DNA of 10,133 nucleotides from Vulcanimicrobiota bacterium (GCA_019245995.1 JAFAQW010000179.1:1-10133), one strand, 5' to 3'. Positions 1-6,744 are shown, counted from the stretch's first letter. Made by a program: numbers and translations. Notes: generated from the letters alone by a model not told the origin.

Positions 1-244
1 GCAGCACGATGTGCGCGCCGTCCTCGAACGTCAGCTCGCTTCCAATAATCGCGGCGATGCCACGTTGACGCGCGTGGGTCGAAAAACGAACCGCGCCATA
101 GAGTCCGTCGCGGTCGGTCAATGCGATTGCGCTCAGGCCGAGCGCAGCGGCGGTCTCCACGAGCTCTTCGGGATGCGAGGCGCCTTGGAGAAAACTATAG
201 TTCGACCAGGCATGCAGCTCGGCGTAGCCGCCCTCCGCCGGCAT
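1..244 (-). CDS. dnaE2: Error-prone DNA polymerase DnaE2/ImuC, N-terminal fragment
   Basis: This is the first 81 codons of a C-family polymerase, and the gene runs off the left edge of the window. It reads inward from an ATG at 244. The start of the protein, with YAELHAWSNYSFLQGASHPEELV-like spacing (residues 7-29), followed by ALTDRDGLYGAVRF and IIGSEL, is the PHP-domain opening typical of DnaE2/ImuC rather than replicative DnaE1. The second metal-site histidine of the usual HxH is a tryptophan (LHAW), which fits the degenerate PHP of this family. DnaE2 is the catalytic subunit of the ImuA-ImuB-DnaE2 translesion mutasome, copying past damaged template bases. imuB and imuA lie upstream on the same strand but are separated from it by an oppositely oriented lipoprotein gene. 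No Shine-Dalgarno sequence or LexA box is visible in front of this start. Confidence 0.93.
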   Translation of the reverse strand, partial: MPAEGGYAELHAWSNYSFLQGASHPEELVETAAALGLSAIALTDRDGLYGAVRFSTHARQRGIAAIIGSELTFEDGAHIVL

Positions 245-307
245 AGGGCGAGTTAGAGGATTCAGCAAAGATTAGCCGACCTCGGTAAGCCTTCAAAGTG
301 AGCCTTC

Positions 308-317
308 AAGGAAGGAG
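308..317 (+). promoter_or_regulatory. Ribosome binding site of the NHL lipoprotein
   Basis: The purine-rich AAGGAAGGAG ends 7 bases before the ATG at 325. It favours that start over the in-frame GTG at 298 and places a clean lipoprotein signal at the N-terminus. Confidence 0.7.
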
Positions 318-324
318 CACCCCC

Positions 325-1362
325 ATGATTGGTGCGGCGGCCCGCCTCGTTCTGAACGCCTGTGCCATTACCATGCTGGTAGCCTGCGGTCAATCGCTGA
401 CCGTAACGTCAGTGCCGCGAGTCTACAACGATGCGGCATCTTCGAGTCGCGATCTCGCCCGGGGTTGTCCGCTGAAACGCTGTATCATCGTGGGATCGCA
501 GCCCGGATACCGGAATAGGCCGCGCGCGAGCGTGCTCTTCTTCTCCAGCGAGTCCAATGGCAATGTTCCTCCCGTCGCCGAGATCAGGGGCTCTAAGACC
601 AGGCTGGGCTTCCCCGCGGGGCTCGCGACGGACTCGCGCCACGACATCTATGTTGCGAACACGGGGCCTGACGCGATTACCGTGTATGCCGCTAACTCTC
701 AGGGAAATGTTGCGCCGATTCGGGTCATCAGCGGCTTCAAGACACGGCTGTATCGACCGACCGGCATTGCAATTGACGCTCGCGACCAGCTCTACGTTGC
801 GAACCAACGGAACGATATCACCATCTACGCAGCGAAGGCGAACGGCGATGCCGCGCCGGTTCGCGTGATCAAGGGTAAGGCAACCAAACTCTATGCGCCA
901 TGGGGCCTTGCGTTCGATTCGCAGTCGAATTTGTACGTCGCCAATAACGATCCTAACAACGGCTGGATCACGGTTTACGCGCCGAACGCGGCCGGCAATG
1001 CGCCGCCCGAACGTACAATTCGAGGATCGGCGACGAAGCTGCAGGGACCGACCGGCCTTGCCGTAGATGCTTCGGGCTACTTGTACGTGGTGAACGCGAG
1101 TTCCGTAGGGTCGCTCGTGACGATCTTTGCTCCCGGGGCGAACGGCAACCAAGCACCGCTCTCGTACTTTTCCGGAGGATATGCCGCGTTTGGCGTGGCG
1201 CTTGGCCATCACCGCATTTACGTGACGAGCGTGGGGTACGACGATTATCCGTTTATTGCGACCTTCGACGGCGGAGCAGTCGGCAATTACGGAGACCTGC
1301 TCCGTAAAATTCAAGGCCGCAAAACGAAGATGATCTCGCCGGAAGGCATTATCGTCCGCTGA
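325..1362 (+). CDS. NHL-repeat beta-propeller lipoprotein
   Basis: This is a 345-residue exported lipoprotein of unknown ligand. It has a short signal sequence with lipobox LVAC, so Cys21 would be lipidated. A linker with a Cys pair (GCPLKRC, 48-53) follows. Then come five NHL-like blades of about 47 residues, anchored by IYVAN (108), LYVAN (156), LYVAN (203), LYVVN (253) and IYVTS (298). Each is preceded by a GN-x-PP-x-R-x-I-x-G-x-x-T-x-L pattern and a P-x-G-x-A-x-D turn. Such propellers usually bind proteins or carbohydrates at the cell surface; no catalytic residues are evident. The gene stands between dnaE2 (divergent, 80 bases upstream) and imuB (convergent, with one base between the two stop codons), so it interrupts the imu cassette. 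Function in DNA repair is not suggested by the sequence. Confidence 0.9.
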   Translation: MIGAAARLVLNACAITMLVACGQSLTVTSVPRVYNDAASSSRDLARGCPLKRCIIVGSQPGYRNRPRASVLFFSSESNGNVPPVAEIRGSKTRLGFPAGLATDSRHDIYVANTGPDAITVYAANSQGNVAPIRVISGFKTRLYRPTGIAIDARDQLYVANQRNDITIYAAKANGDAAPVRVIKGKATKLYAPWGLAFDSQSNLYVANNDPNNGWITVYAPNAAGNAPPERTIRGSATKLQGPTGLAVDASGYLYVVNASSVGSLVTIFAPGANGNQAPLSYFSGGYAAFGVALGHHRIYVTSVGYDDYPFIATFDGGAVGNYGDLLRKIQGRKTKMISPEGIIVR

Positions 1363-1363
1363 G

Positions 1364-2629
1364 TCATTCATAGACTCCGCGCAGGTACCAGTGCGAGCCT
1401 TGGCGGTAGATGCGCACGCAGGTGGCGTCTTCGAGCACGACGTCGTACTCGTCGCGCCCCCCATCCTTTTCCGCGCCAAAGCGTTCGGTGATGCGCCAGG
1501 GGCCGGAGCACTGACGGACCCTTTGGCGATCGACGACCGACGGCTCGCCGCCGCGTAACCGCACCGGGATTTCGCGGACGCGTAGCAGGCGCAGCTGCGG
1601 CACGAGTTTGCTTTCCTCATGCGCAGGCACCGCAGTGAGCGGCTCGCGCCGCGGAACGGTAAACGGCTCGTAGGTAAAGCGTTCTTCGAGCCGGTGCGCC
1701 GGATGAATCGCGGCGCGAACGATCTCTTTACCCAGCGCCGCCTGAAGCCGCGCGATCGTAACGGCGACGCGCTGCGGATCGAAATCCACGTTGCTCATCA
1801 GCGTCTGCGCTTCGCCGCCCTCTTCGAGCCGTAACGCACCGAGCCGCAGCCCGATGACGGGAGCCGGGAACGTCGTGCCTTCGAGTTTCGCGCGCAACAA
1901 CGCAAACATCGTGCGGTCTTCGGCGGTAGGGGTGGCAAGCGGCACGTCGAACGCGAGCGCTTCGCCGTTCTCGAGCTCGACGCTCAACTGCAGCGCGCCC
2001 GCGCGCTTTCCGCAACGCTCTAAATCGGCGCAGATTCGCGAGAGCAGCATCCGTATCGCAAAGAAGACGGCGGATTCGTCGGCGGCGTGGCCCTCGCCAA
2101 AAATCGAGGCCTCGATGGCAACCGCGTGCGGGCGCGGAATGAACGGCCGACGGTCGCCGCCGCGCGCGAGTTCGTGCCAGCCCGCCGCGGCGCTGCCGAA
2201 ACGGCGCACGAACGGGCCGTGCGGCAGCAGCGCCACGTCGCCCAATCGTTCGACTCCGAGCAACTTCAGCCGCTGGATCGTTCGCTCATCGATCTCCAGC
2301 AGTTCCAGCGGCAACGGCGCGAGGAATTCACGCTCGGTACCGCGCTCGCAGACGACGCCGTCCCCGACGTGCAACGCGGCGCGGGCGGCAATTTTGGAAT
2401 GACCCGCACCGATCCGCAGCGCCCTGCCACAGTCCGCAAGCATCGCTCGCGTTTTTGTCATGTGCGAGAGCGCGTCGCCGGCGATGCCGCGCACGTCGAG
2501 AAAGGCCAGGCCGGGGCGAACGTCCTCGATGAGCGGAGAGACTCCATCGAGTTGATCGAGCAACTCTTCCCAGAGCGAGCGGTCCGCGGGCGCGTCCCAA
2601 TCGCCCGCAACCTGAAGACAGAGCAGCAT
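1364..2629 (-). CDS. imuB: ImuB, Y-family pseudo-polymerase of the mutasome
   Basis: This 421-residue protein is the adaptor of the ImuA-ImuB-DnaE2 translesion complex; in characterised systems ImuB is catalytically inactive and tethers DnaE2 to the sliding clamp. The start is the ATG at 2629, which shares its A with the imuA stop (TGATG) and implies translational coupling; the open frame continues further upstream but only as antisense-like sequence within imuA. Y-family landmarks are LAFLDVRG in the place of SIDEAFLDVT, so the catalytic acidic pair is missing, then RIGAGHSKIAARAAL and the helix-hairpin segment KLLGVERLGDVALLP. QLRLL at 345-349 matches a beta-clamp binding pentamer, and the C-terminus SHWYLRGVYE matches the ImuB tail (RWFLHGxxx). 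It is shorter than the usual roughly 500 residues because the N-terminal palm/fingers portion is reduced to about 15 residues. Confidence 0.92.
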   Translation of the reverse strand: MLLCLQVAGDWDAPADRSLWEELLDQLDGVSPLIEDVRPGLAFLDVRGIAGDALSHMTKTRAMLADCGRALRIGAGHSKIAARAALHVGDGVVCERGTEREFLAPLPLELLEIDERTIQRLKLLGVERLGDVALLPHGPFVRRFGSAAAGWHELARGGDRRPFIPRPHAVAIEASIFGEGHAADESAVFFAIRMLLSRICADLERCGKRAGALQLSVELENGEALAFDVPLATPTAEDRTMFALLRAKLEGTTFPAPVIGLRLGALRLEEGGEAQTLMSNVDFDPQRVAVTIARLQAALGKEIVRAAIHPAHRLEERFTYEPFTVPRREPLTAVPAHEESKLVPQLRLLRVREIPVRLRGGEPSVVDRQRVRQCSGPWRITERFGAEKDGGRDEYDVVLEDATCVRIYRQGSHWYLRGVYE

Positions 2630-3351
2630 CACTGAACCTCTCGAAGCCGTGCATCCATATAAGCAGTTTGTCCGCAGAGCATGTGACGGTGCTTGCCGAC
2701 GCCGACGCAGAGCTCGAACCCCGAAAAGTTGCTCCACAGACCGTGCGAGCCGCGCATGGCGACGCGCTCCGCGCTGCAGTGCACGCACAACTCTGCGCTC
2801 GCGCGCAGCGAAGCGCCGGCGCGCGCCGCGATGACCAGCAACACCACGCCGCTGCGGTGCGCCAGTTTTGCCAGCCGCGTCCAGACCGCGTCGCGCACGG
2901 GAACGGCCGGCATGAGCACCATGCGGCAAACGCGCGCACGCAACAAGAGGTCGACCGCCCGGAGATTGGCGTACGGGGTCCCCGCGGGGACGATCATGAT
3001 GCGGTCGAGGCGCGCTCCCGCTTCGGCCAACGCCGGCGGATAGAGCGCCCCGTCGTCGAGAATCGCGACCAAGCTGCGCCTCGTTATGCCGGCGACGATG
3101 CCGGCGGCCAAGCTCCAGCGACCAGCGGCGCCCTCGACGGCCGCCACCGAGCCCGGCGGCAGCCCGCCGCCGAGAAGCTCGTCGAGCTGCGGGACGGCGG
3201 TGGGAATGAGGCCGTCGGCCTGAACGGAAGGAAGCTGCCCCCTGGCGTTGAGGGCGGCCTTCAGGGCCTCGAAGGCCTCCCTCTTGGCCGCGCCCTCCCG
3301 CGCTCGTTCAGCCTGAGCCGGTCGGAGAACGGGGGACGCCAGCGCCGCCAT
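2629..3351 (-). CDS. imuA: ImuA, RecA-like SOS mutagenesis protein
   Basis: This 240-residue protein belongs to the ImuA/SulA-like RecA-related family that works with ImuB and DnaE2 in damage-induced mutagenesis. After a charged N-terminus it shows the family signature IPTAVPQLDELLGGGLPPGSV (about 49-69), then a region equivalent to a RecA P-loop, EGAAGRWSLA. The GKT lysine/threonine is lost there, so ATP binding is doubtful. The strand-helix pattern continues through RIMIVPAG, CRMVLMPAV and GVVLLVIAAR. The ATG at 3351 has no Shine-Dalgarno and lies only 15 bases from the LexA palindrome, so the transcript probably has a very short leader. imuB begins inside its stop codon. It is the first gene of the SOS unit and should be induced on LexA cleavage. 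Confidence 0.9.
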   Translation of the reverse strand: MAALASPVLRPAQAERAREGAAKREAFEALKAALNARGQLPSVQADGLIPTAVPQLDELLGGGLPPGSVAAVEGAAGRWSLAAGIVAGITRRSLVAILDDGALYPPALAEAGARLDRIMIVPAGTPYANLRAVDLLLRARVCRMVLMPAVPVRDAVWTRLAKLAHRSGVVLLVIAARAGASLRASAELCVHCSAERVAMRGSHGLWSNFSGFELCVGVGKHRHMLCGQTAYMDARLREVQ

Positions 3352-3366
3352 GGGAGATTCATGCTA

Positions 3367-3384
3367 ATCGAACATATGTTCGAT
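3367..3384. promoter_or_regulatory. LexA operator (SOS box), Gram-positive/actinobacterial type
   Basis: ATCGAACATATGTTCGAT is a perfect 18-bp palindrome. Its core CGAACATATGTTCG matches the CGAAC-N4-GTTCG LexA box known from Bacillus and mycobacteria. It lies 15 bases upstream of the imuA start and downstream of the hydroquinone reductase stop, the right place to repress imuA-imuB. No second copy was seen in front of dnaE2. Confidence 0.9.
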
Positions 3385-3404
3385 GTCAATCCCTCGGGCG
3401 CCGG

Positions 3405-4355
3405 TTATGTCCAGTCTTTGGAGAGCTCCTCGCGGCCGTGCGGCGCGCTCAGATCCATCAGCGGGCCGATCGGCACGATGCCGTTGGGGTTGATCTCGTC
3501 CTGGGTGATGTAGTAGTGCCGCTTGATGTGGTCGATGTTCACGGTTTCAGCGATTCCATCGATTTGATAGAGGTCGCGTAAGTAGCCGTACAGGTTCGGA
3601 TAGTCTACGATTCGGCGAAGGTTGCATTTGAAATGGCCGTAGTAAACCGGGTCGAAGCGGACGAGCGTGACGAAGAGCCGCCAATCGCTTTCGACCGGCT
3701 GCGGGCCAAAGAGATAGCGGAGATCGGCTAAGCGCGTCTCCATGGCGTCGAGCGTCATGAAGACGCCGTACGCGGCGGAGTCGTACGCGGATTGCGACGT
3801 CGCGAAGCCTGCGCGATAGACTCCGTTGTTGACGGTCTCGTAGAGCAGCTCGTTGAGCTCGTCGATTTGAGACCGCAGTTGGGACGGATAGAGATCGAGC
3901 TGCGGATATGCCGCGACCGCATCGAACTGCGTCTCGAGCATGCGCATGATGTCGTCGTCGGAGTTGCTGACGATGCGCTTGGTGACGGTGTCCCATAATA
4001 TGGGCACCGTTACGCGCGATCGGTATCCGGGATCGCTCGCAAAGTACGCTTCGCTCAGGAAGGCCCAGCCGTGGAGCGGATCGGGCTCCGCGGCGGTGAA
4101 CCGCCAGCCGCGTTCGTCCCTGATCGGGTCGACGACCGTCATGCCGATCGCCGCTTCCAATCCTTTGAGCTTGCGCGCGATGATGGTGCGCGAGGCCCAC
4201 GGACAGGCGAGCGAGACGTAGAGATGATACCGTCCGCTTTGCGCGGGGTAACCGGAGCTGCCGTCCGCGGTGACCCAATCGCGAAAGGCGTCTTCCTGGC
4301 GCTTGAAGCTTCCGTCGTGCGCCTGTTCCTGCGGGAATTGCGGTTTTGCGGTCAT
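3405..4355 (-). CDS. yqjG: Glutathionyl-hydroquinone reductase (Xi-class GST, YqjG/ECM4 family)
   Basis: This 316-residue cytosolic enzyme is predicted to reduce glutathionyl-hydroquinones using glutathione, recycling quinones that have reacted with the thiol. The N-terminal thioredoxin-like domain has the family motif LACPWASR with catalytic Cys51, where most glutathione transferases have Ser or Tyr. It is followed by GMTVVDPIRDERGWRF, VPILWDTVTKRIVSNSDDDI and the helical domain containing NNGVYRAGFA and LVRFDPVYYGHFKCN, all typical of the Xi class. The length is close to the usual 320-330. The ATG at 4353-4355 has no strong Shine-Dalgarno. The gene lies 36 bases downstream of the binding protein and may share its message with msrB. 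A host that makes glutathione, or can substitute another thiol, is implied. Confidence 0.92.
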   Translation of the reverse strand: MTAKPQFPQEQAHDGSFKRQEDAFRDWVTADGSSGYPAQSGRYHLYVSLACPWASRTIIARKLKGLEAAIGMTVVDPIRDERGWRFTAAEPDPLHGWAFLSEAYFASDPGYRSRVTVPILWDTVTKRIVSNSDDDIMRMLETQFDAVAAYPQLDLYPSQLRSQIDELNELLYETVNNGVYRAGFATSQSAYDSAAYGVFMTLDAMETRLADLRYLFGPQPVESDWRLFVTLVRFDPVYYGHFKCNLRRIVDYPNLYGYLRDLYQIDGIAETVNIDHIKRHYYITQDEINPNGIVPIGPLMDLSAPHGREELSKDWT

Positions 4356-4391
4356 GCCGACCAGAACCGCGGGCGTGTGGAAAAGCGTTGC

Positions 4392-5222
4392 TTAGAGGCT
4401 CAGGGGTTGCGGCGAATCGAGGTAGCGCAGTCCGGCGCGCTCGAGGATCGGGCGGCCCTCGCCCGTGAGGATAAAACGCGCGAAGCTGCGCGCTTCGTTG
4501 GGATGCGGCGCGTCTTTGAGCACGGCTAGCGTGTAGGTGATCCGGTCGGTCAGCGCCGCTTTGCCGGGAAGCGCGAGAAAGCGATATCCGCGCGCGATCG
4601 CTTCCGTGCGATAGAAGAACCCGACGTCGGCCTGACCGGTGTCCACGCGCGCGAGCAGGTCTTCTTCGGGAAAGATCTGCGCGGGATTCTCGGGATCACC
4701 GAGGATCCGCGATGCGCCGGGAGCGCCGAGCCAAATGCGCATGGCTTCCATCGTATAGTTTCCCTTAGGGTCGAGCCTCGGGTCGGTGCGACCGATGCGC
4801 AGGCCCGCAGTTTCAAGGGCTTGTTCGAGCGGCCGCTTTCCCTGTGCGGCGTCGTTAAAAAGCTGCGCATAACGCGAGGACGGCGACCATCCGATGCCGA
4901 GGCTGGTGGCCGCAAAGGTCGTTGCGGACGCGACGCGCGCTCCCAACGATTCGATGAGCGTGGGATCGACGCTGACGAAAACGTCGGGCGCGCGAAGACC
5001 CGCCGCGATCAGGTGCGCCAGCGCTTTGCTGCCTCCGGGCTGACCTTCGAAATCAACGTTCTCGTCGAGCAGCTTTGCTTTGATCGGGCCCTCCATCGGC
5101 GTGACGAGCGAGCCGGCATAGAGGACCGAGACGGGATGCGCGGGGCCGCCGCTGTGCGTCGCGCCCGTAAAAGCTACGGCCGTTCCGAGGGCGAGAATTC
5201 GAGCGAGAGCGAGTTTATGCAA
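4392..5222 (-). CDS. Extracellular substrate-binding protein, ModA/WtpA (molybdate/tungstate) type
   Basis: This is a 276-residue periplasmic binding protein. The best start is a TTG at 5222, giving a signal peptide (MHKLALARILALGTAVAF, then A/G-rich residues to about 29). No in-frame ATG or GTG occurs between there and Met43. The mature part opens with VSVLYAGSLVTPMEGPI, the WtpA-like xVxHAGSL strand. It continues with GQPGGSKALAHLIAAG, APDVFVSVDPTLI, GKRPLEQALETAGLRIGRTDP and QADVGFFYRTEAIARGY, all matching oxyanion binders of the tungstate/molybdate group. No ABC permease or ATPase lies nearby, so it is an orphan here. Its first 49 bases overlap the end of msrB in another frame. Substrate identity is inferred from family only; a sulfate-type or other small-anion ligand is possible. 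Confidence 0.8.
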   Translation of the reverse strand: MHKLALARILALGTAVAFTGATHSGGPAHPVSVLYAGSLVTPMEGPIKAKLLDENVDFEGQPGGSKALAHLIAAGLRAPDVFVSVDPTLIESLGARVASATTFAATSLGIGWSPSSRYAQLFNDAAQGKRPLEQALETAGLRIGRTDPRLDPKGNYTMEAMRIWLGAPGASRILGDPENPAQIFPEEDLLARVDTGQADVGFFYRTEAIARGYRFLALPGKAALTDRITYTLAVLKDAPHPNEARSFARFILTGEGRPILERAGLRYLDSPQPLSL

Positions 5223-5593
5223 TAGCGCGTTCCGCGCGGAGTCGGCCCATCGTTGAAGACGTGACCGAGATGCGAGTCGCAACGCTTGCAGCGTACTTCC
5301 GTACGGTGCATTCCGTGCGTGTAGTCGTCGAGAAGGCGGACGTTCTCTTGTTCTTCCGGATGCGTGAAGCTCGGCCAGCCACAGTGCGATTCGAATTTCG
5401 TGGCGGATTGAAAGAGCGGCTGCCCGCAGGCTCCGCACGAATAGACGCCGTCCGCGCTGACGTTGAGGAGCGGTCCCGTAAAGGGGGCTTCCGTTCCGGC
5501 CTCGCGTAGGATGTGGTAACGGTCGGCGCCGAGCTTCGTCTTCCACTCTTCTTCAGTCTGTTGGATTTCAGGCGTTGCGTCGTCGTGATTCAT
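5174..5593 (-). CDS. msrB: Peptide-methionine (R)-S-oxide reductase MsrB
   Basis: This 139-residue enzyme reduces methionine-R-sulfoxide in oxidised proteins with thioredoxin. All key features are present: the zinc cysteines CGAC (53, 56) and CKRC (102, 105), the substrate-pocket motif HCGWPSF (70-76), SHLGHVFNDGP, and the catalytic Cys125 in RYCINS. The ATG at 5593 gives the usual MsrB length; the longer open frame upstream is not family-like and has no support. No signal peptide is visible, so it should be cytosolic. The end of the gene overlaps the binding-protein start by 49 bases. Together with the downstream hydroquinone reductase it forms an oxidative-damage theme. It is transcribed away from the small membrane protein gene at 5660. 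Confidence 0.96.
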   Translation of the reverse strand: MNHDDATPEIQQTEEEWKTKLGADRYHILREAGTEAPFTGPLLNVSADGVYSCGACGQPLFQSATKFESHCGWPSFTHPEEQENVRLLDDYTHGMHRTEVRCKRCDSHLGHVFNDGPTPRGTRYCINSLSLEFSPSERP

Positions 5594-5659
5594 GGCGCAG
5601 CTGTGTTGGGCTTTGGGCACGCGAAGGCCTCCGGTAGACGCTCCCCGGAATACTGGCGC

Positions 5660-5848
5660 ATGAAGCTCCTGCTGGAAATTCTGCTGTCGGTGGTGCTCCA
5701 CCCGATCGCCATGATCCTGATGTGGATCAACCTGCTAATGCGCGGAGATATGACGACTTTTAAAAAGCTCGTCTGGCTGCTCGTGAGTATCGTGTGGGGG
5801 CTCGGCCCAATACTCTATATATTGGTAGCCGAAGGCTCGCTGTGGTAG
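5660..5848 (+). CDS. Small two-helix membrane protein, PLDc_N-like
   Basis: This 62-residue protein has two predicted membrane spans, roughly residues 3-25 and 37-56. HPIAMILMWINLLMR, TTFKKLVWLLVSIVWGLGPILYILV and the final tryptophan resemble the PLDc_N (phospholipase D-nuclease N-terminal) family, which despite its name usually occurs as short stand-alone membrane proteins of unknown role. The start is the ATG at 5660, with a weak GGAA about 4-10 bases upstream; an open frame upstream of it does not look like the family. It is divergent from msrB (66 bases between starts), and its stop codon lies inside the hairpin at 5829-5859. Confidence 0.8.
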   Translation: MKLLLEILLSVVLHPIAMILMWINLLMRGDMTTFKKLVWLLVSIVWGLGPILYILVAEGSLW

Positions 5849-5859
5849 CGAGCCTTCGG
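5829..5859. terminator. Hairpin terminator, probably bidirectional
   Basis: CCGAAGGCTCGCT and AGCGAGCCTTCGG form a perfect 13-bp stem with a GTGGT loop. The stop codon of the small membrane protein falls within the loop and 3' arm. There is no strong U-run on either side. It sits between the convergent genes at 5660-5848 and 5881-6603, so it could end both transcripts. Confidence 0.75.
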
Positions 5860-5880
5860 TATGTCGTGCTTGAGTTGTTG

Positions 5881-6603
5881 TTAGCGGCGCGCCGGAGGAC
5901 GACCGTGGAGCGTGCCGCTCGAGGACCCATGCGACGTGCCGGTCGTCGGCGCGCTGTGACCCGTGGCGCCGCCGTGTAGCGTTCCGCTGCCCGGAGGTGC
6001 GCTCAGCGAGCCGTGCGGACCGCGATAGTAGCCGGGGCCGTTGTAGTACCGGTTGACGTAGATCGTGTTGCCGCCGTAGCCGTAGCCGCCGTAGCAGCAG
6101 CCGCCGTATCCGCCAAACCAGCCGATGCCGATGCCGAAGCCCGGATAAAATCCAAACGGATAGCCGTAACCGTACCCGTATGGGTAGCCGTAGCCGTACG
6201 GATAACCGCCGTAGGGATAGCCGCCATAACCGTAACCGCCGTAACCATAGCCACCGTTGTTGTAGCCGTAGTTTGACGGCGGCGCGACGTCGATGCGATA
6301 CGCATCGAACTCGCGGCCGTTAGCATAGCCGTAGATCGTGACCTTCATGCCCTCTTGGAGCTTGAGGCCGGTCGGGTTGATCACCGTGCCGTCGTGCATC
6401 ACGACGTTGTCGCCGTAGCCCTTTTCATCTTGGACGTAGACGGTGTACGTGCCGTTGAAGCCGCTGATCGTGCCCTTGATTGATTGCTGCGACGCCGTGG
6501 CGTAGCTCGGGTACTGTTGCGCGCCGGCCAGCGACGGTACGGCAAGAGAGGCGACCGCGCCGAGCGCGGCGATGAGCGTTGGACGAAATATTGAGAAGCA
6601 CAT
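5881..6603 (-). CDS. Exported Gly/Tyr-rich protein with N-terminal OB-like domain
   Basis: This 240-residue protein starts at an ATG at 6603 and has a signal peptide (hydrophobic 8-25, cleavage likely after AGA at 28). Residues about 40-105 (IKGTISGFNGTYTVYVQDEKG, then GLKLQEGMKVTIYGYANG and FDAYRIDV) look like a small beta-barrel of the kind seen in exported OB-fold or DUF5666-like domains; this is a fold impression, not a firm match. Residues about 110-180 are low-complexity Gly-Tyr-Pro (GGYGYGG, YPYGGYPYGYG) with one CC pair. The tail is rich in Gly, Ser, His and Thr with GTLHG repeated. It could be a surface or matrix protein; no enzymatic motif is visible. It is divergent from the Gly-rich lipoprotein. 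Confidence 0.8.
   Translation of the reverse strand: MCFSIFRPTLIAALGAVASLAVPSLAGAQQYPSYATASQQSIKGTISGFNGTYTVYVQDEKGYGDNVVMHDGTVINPTGLKLQEGMKVTIYGYANGREFDAYRIDVAPPSNYGYNNGGYGYGGYGYGGYPYGGYPYGYGYPYGYGYGYPFGFYPGFGIGIGWFGGYGGCCYGGYGYGGNTIYVNRYYNGPGYYRGPHGSLSAPPGSGTLHGGATGHSAPTTGTSHGSSSGTLHGRPPARR
6056..6264. repeat. Degenerate GC-rich tandem repeat encoding the Gly/Tyr tract
   Basis: Variants of CCGTAGCCG and CCGTAACCG recur in irregular 6-15 base steps and encode GYGYGG/YPYGG blocks on the minus strand. The repeats are translated and imperfect, so they look like a slippage-prone coding tract rather than a CRISPR or intergenic repeat. Confidence 0.6.
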
Positions 6604-6613
6604 AGTTATTGCT

Positions 6614-6619
6614 ATTATA
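6614..6619 (-). promoter_or_regulatory. Possible -10 box of the Gly/Tyr-rich gene
   Basis: A consensus TATAAT on the minus strand ends 10 bases before the ATG at 6603. A start of transcription about 7 bases downstream would give an almost leaderless message, which fits the absence of a Shine-Dalgarno. No convincing -35 box was found 17 bases upstream. Confidence 0.4.
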
Positions 6620-6744
6620 ACGCCTCGATCCCCGGACGGGGTTAGAATCTGTACAAAAGGGCAAGTCCCTCACCTGGGACGAGCAAGGGAAGCGGCGAAG
6701 TTTCCTACCGCGTTCAGAACGAAGTATTCCATGGTCGGGGAGCC

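Noticed and set aside
245..324. Possible second LexA box in front of dnaE2
   Set aside because: No GAAC-N4-GTTC or close variant is present; only a short direct repeat of GCCTTCAA is seen.
409..1620. Long open frame on the minus strand opposite the NHL lipoprotein
   Set aside because: It is Arg/Ala/Val-rich, matches no family, spans the ends of two well-supported genes and follows from the codon bias of the lipoprotein.
2630..2929. 100-codon N-terminal extension of imuB
   Set aside because: It lies wholly inside imuA, is Arg-rich nonsense, and the TGATG junction gives a natural start.
6056..6264. CRISPR-like repetitive block
   Set aside because: Units are short, irregular and in frame with a secreted Gly/Tyr-rich protein, with no unique spacers.
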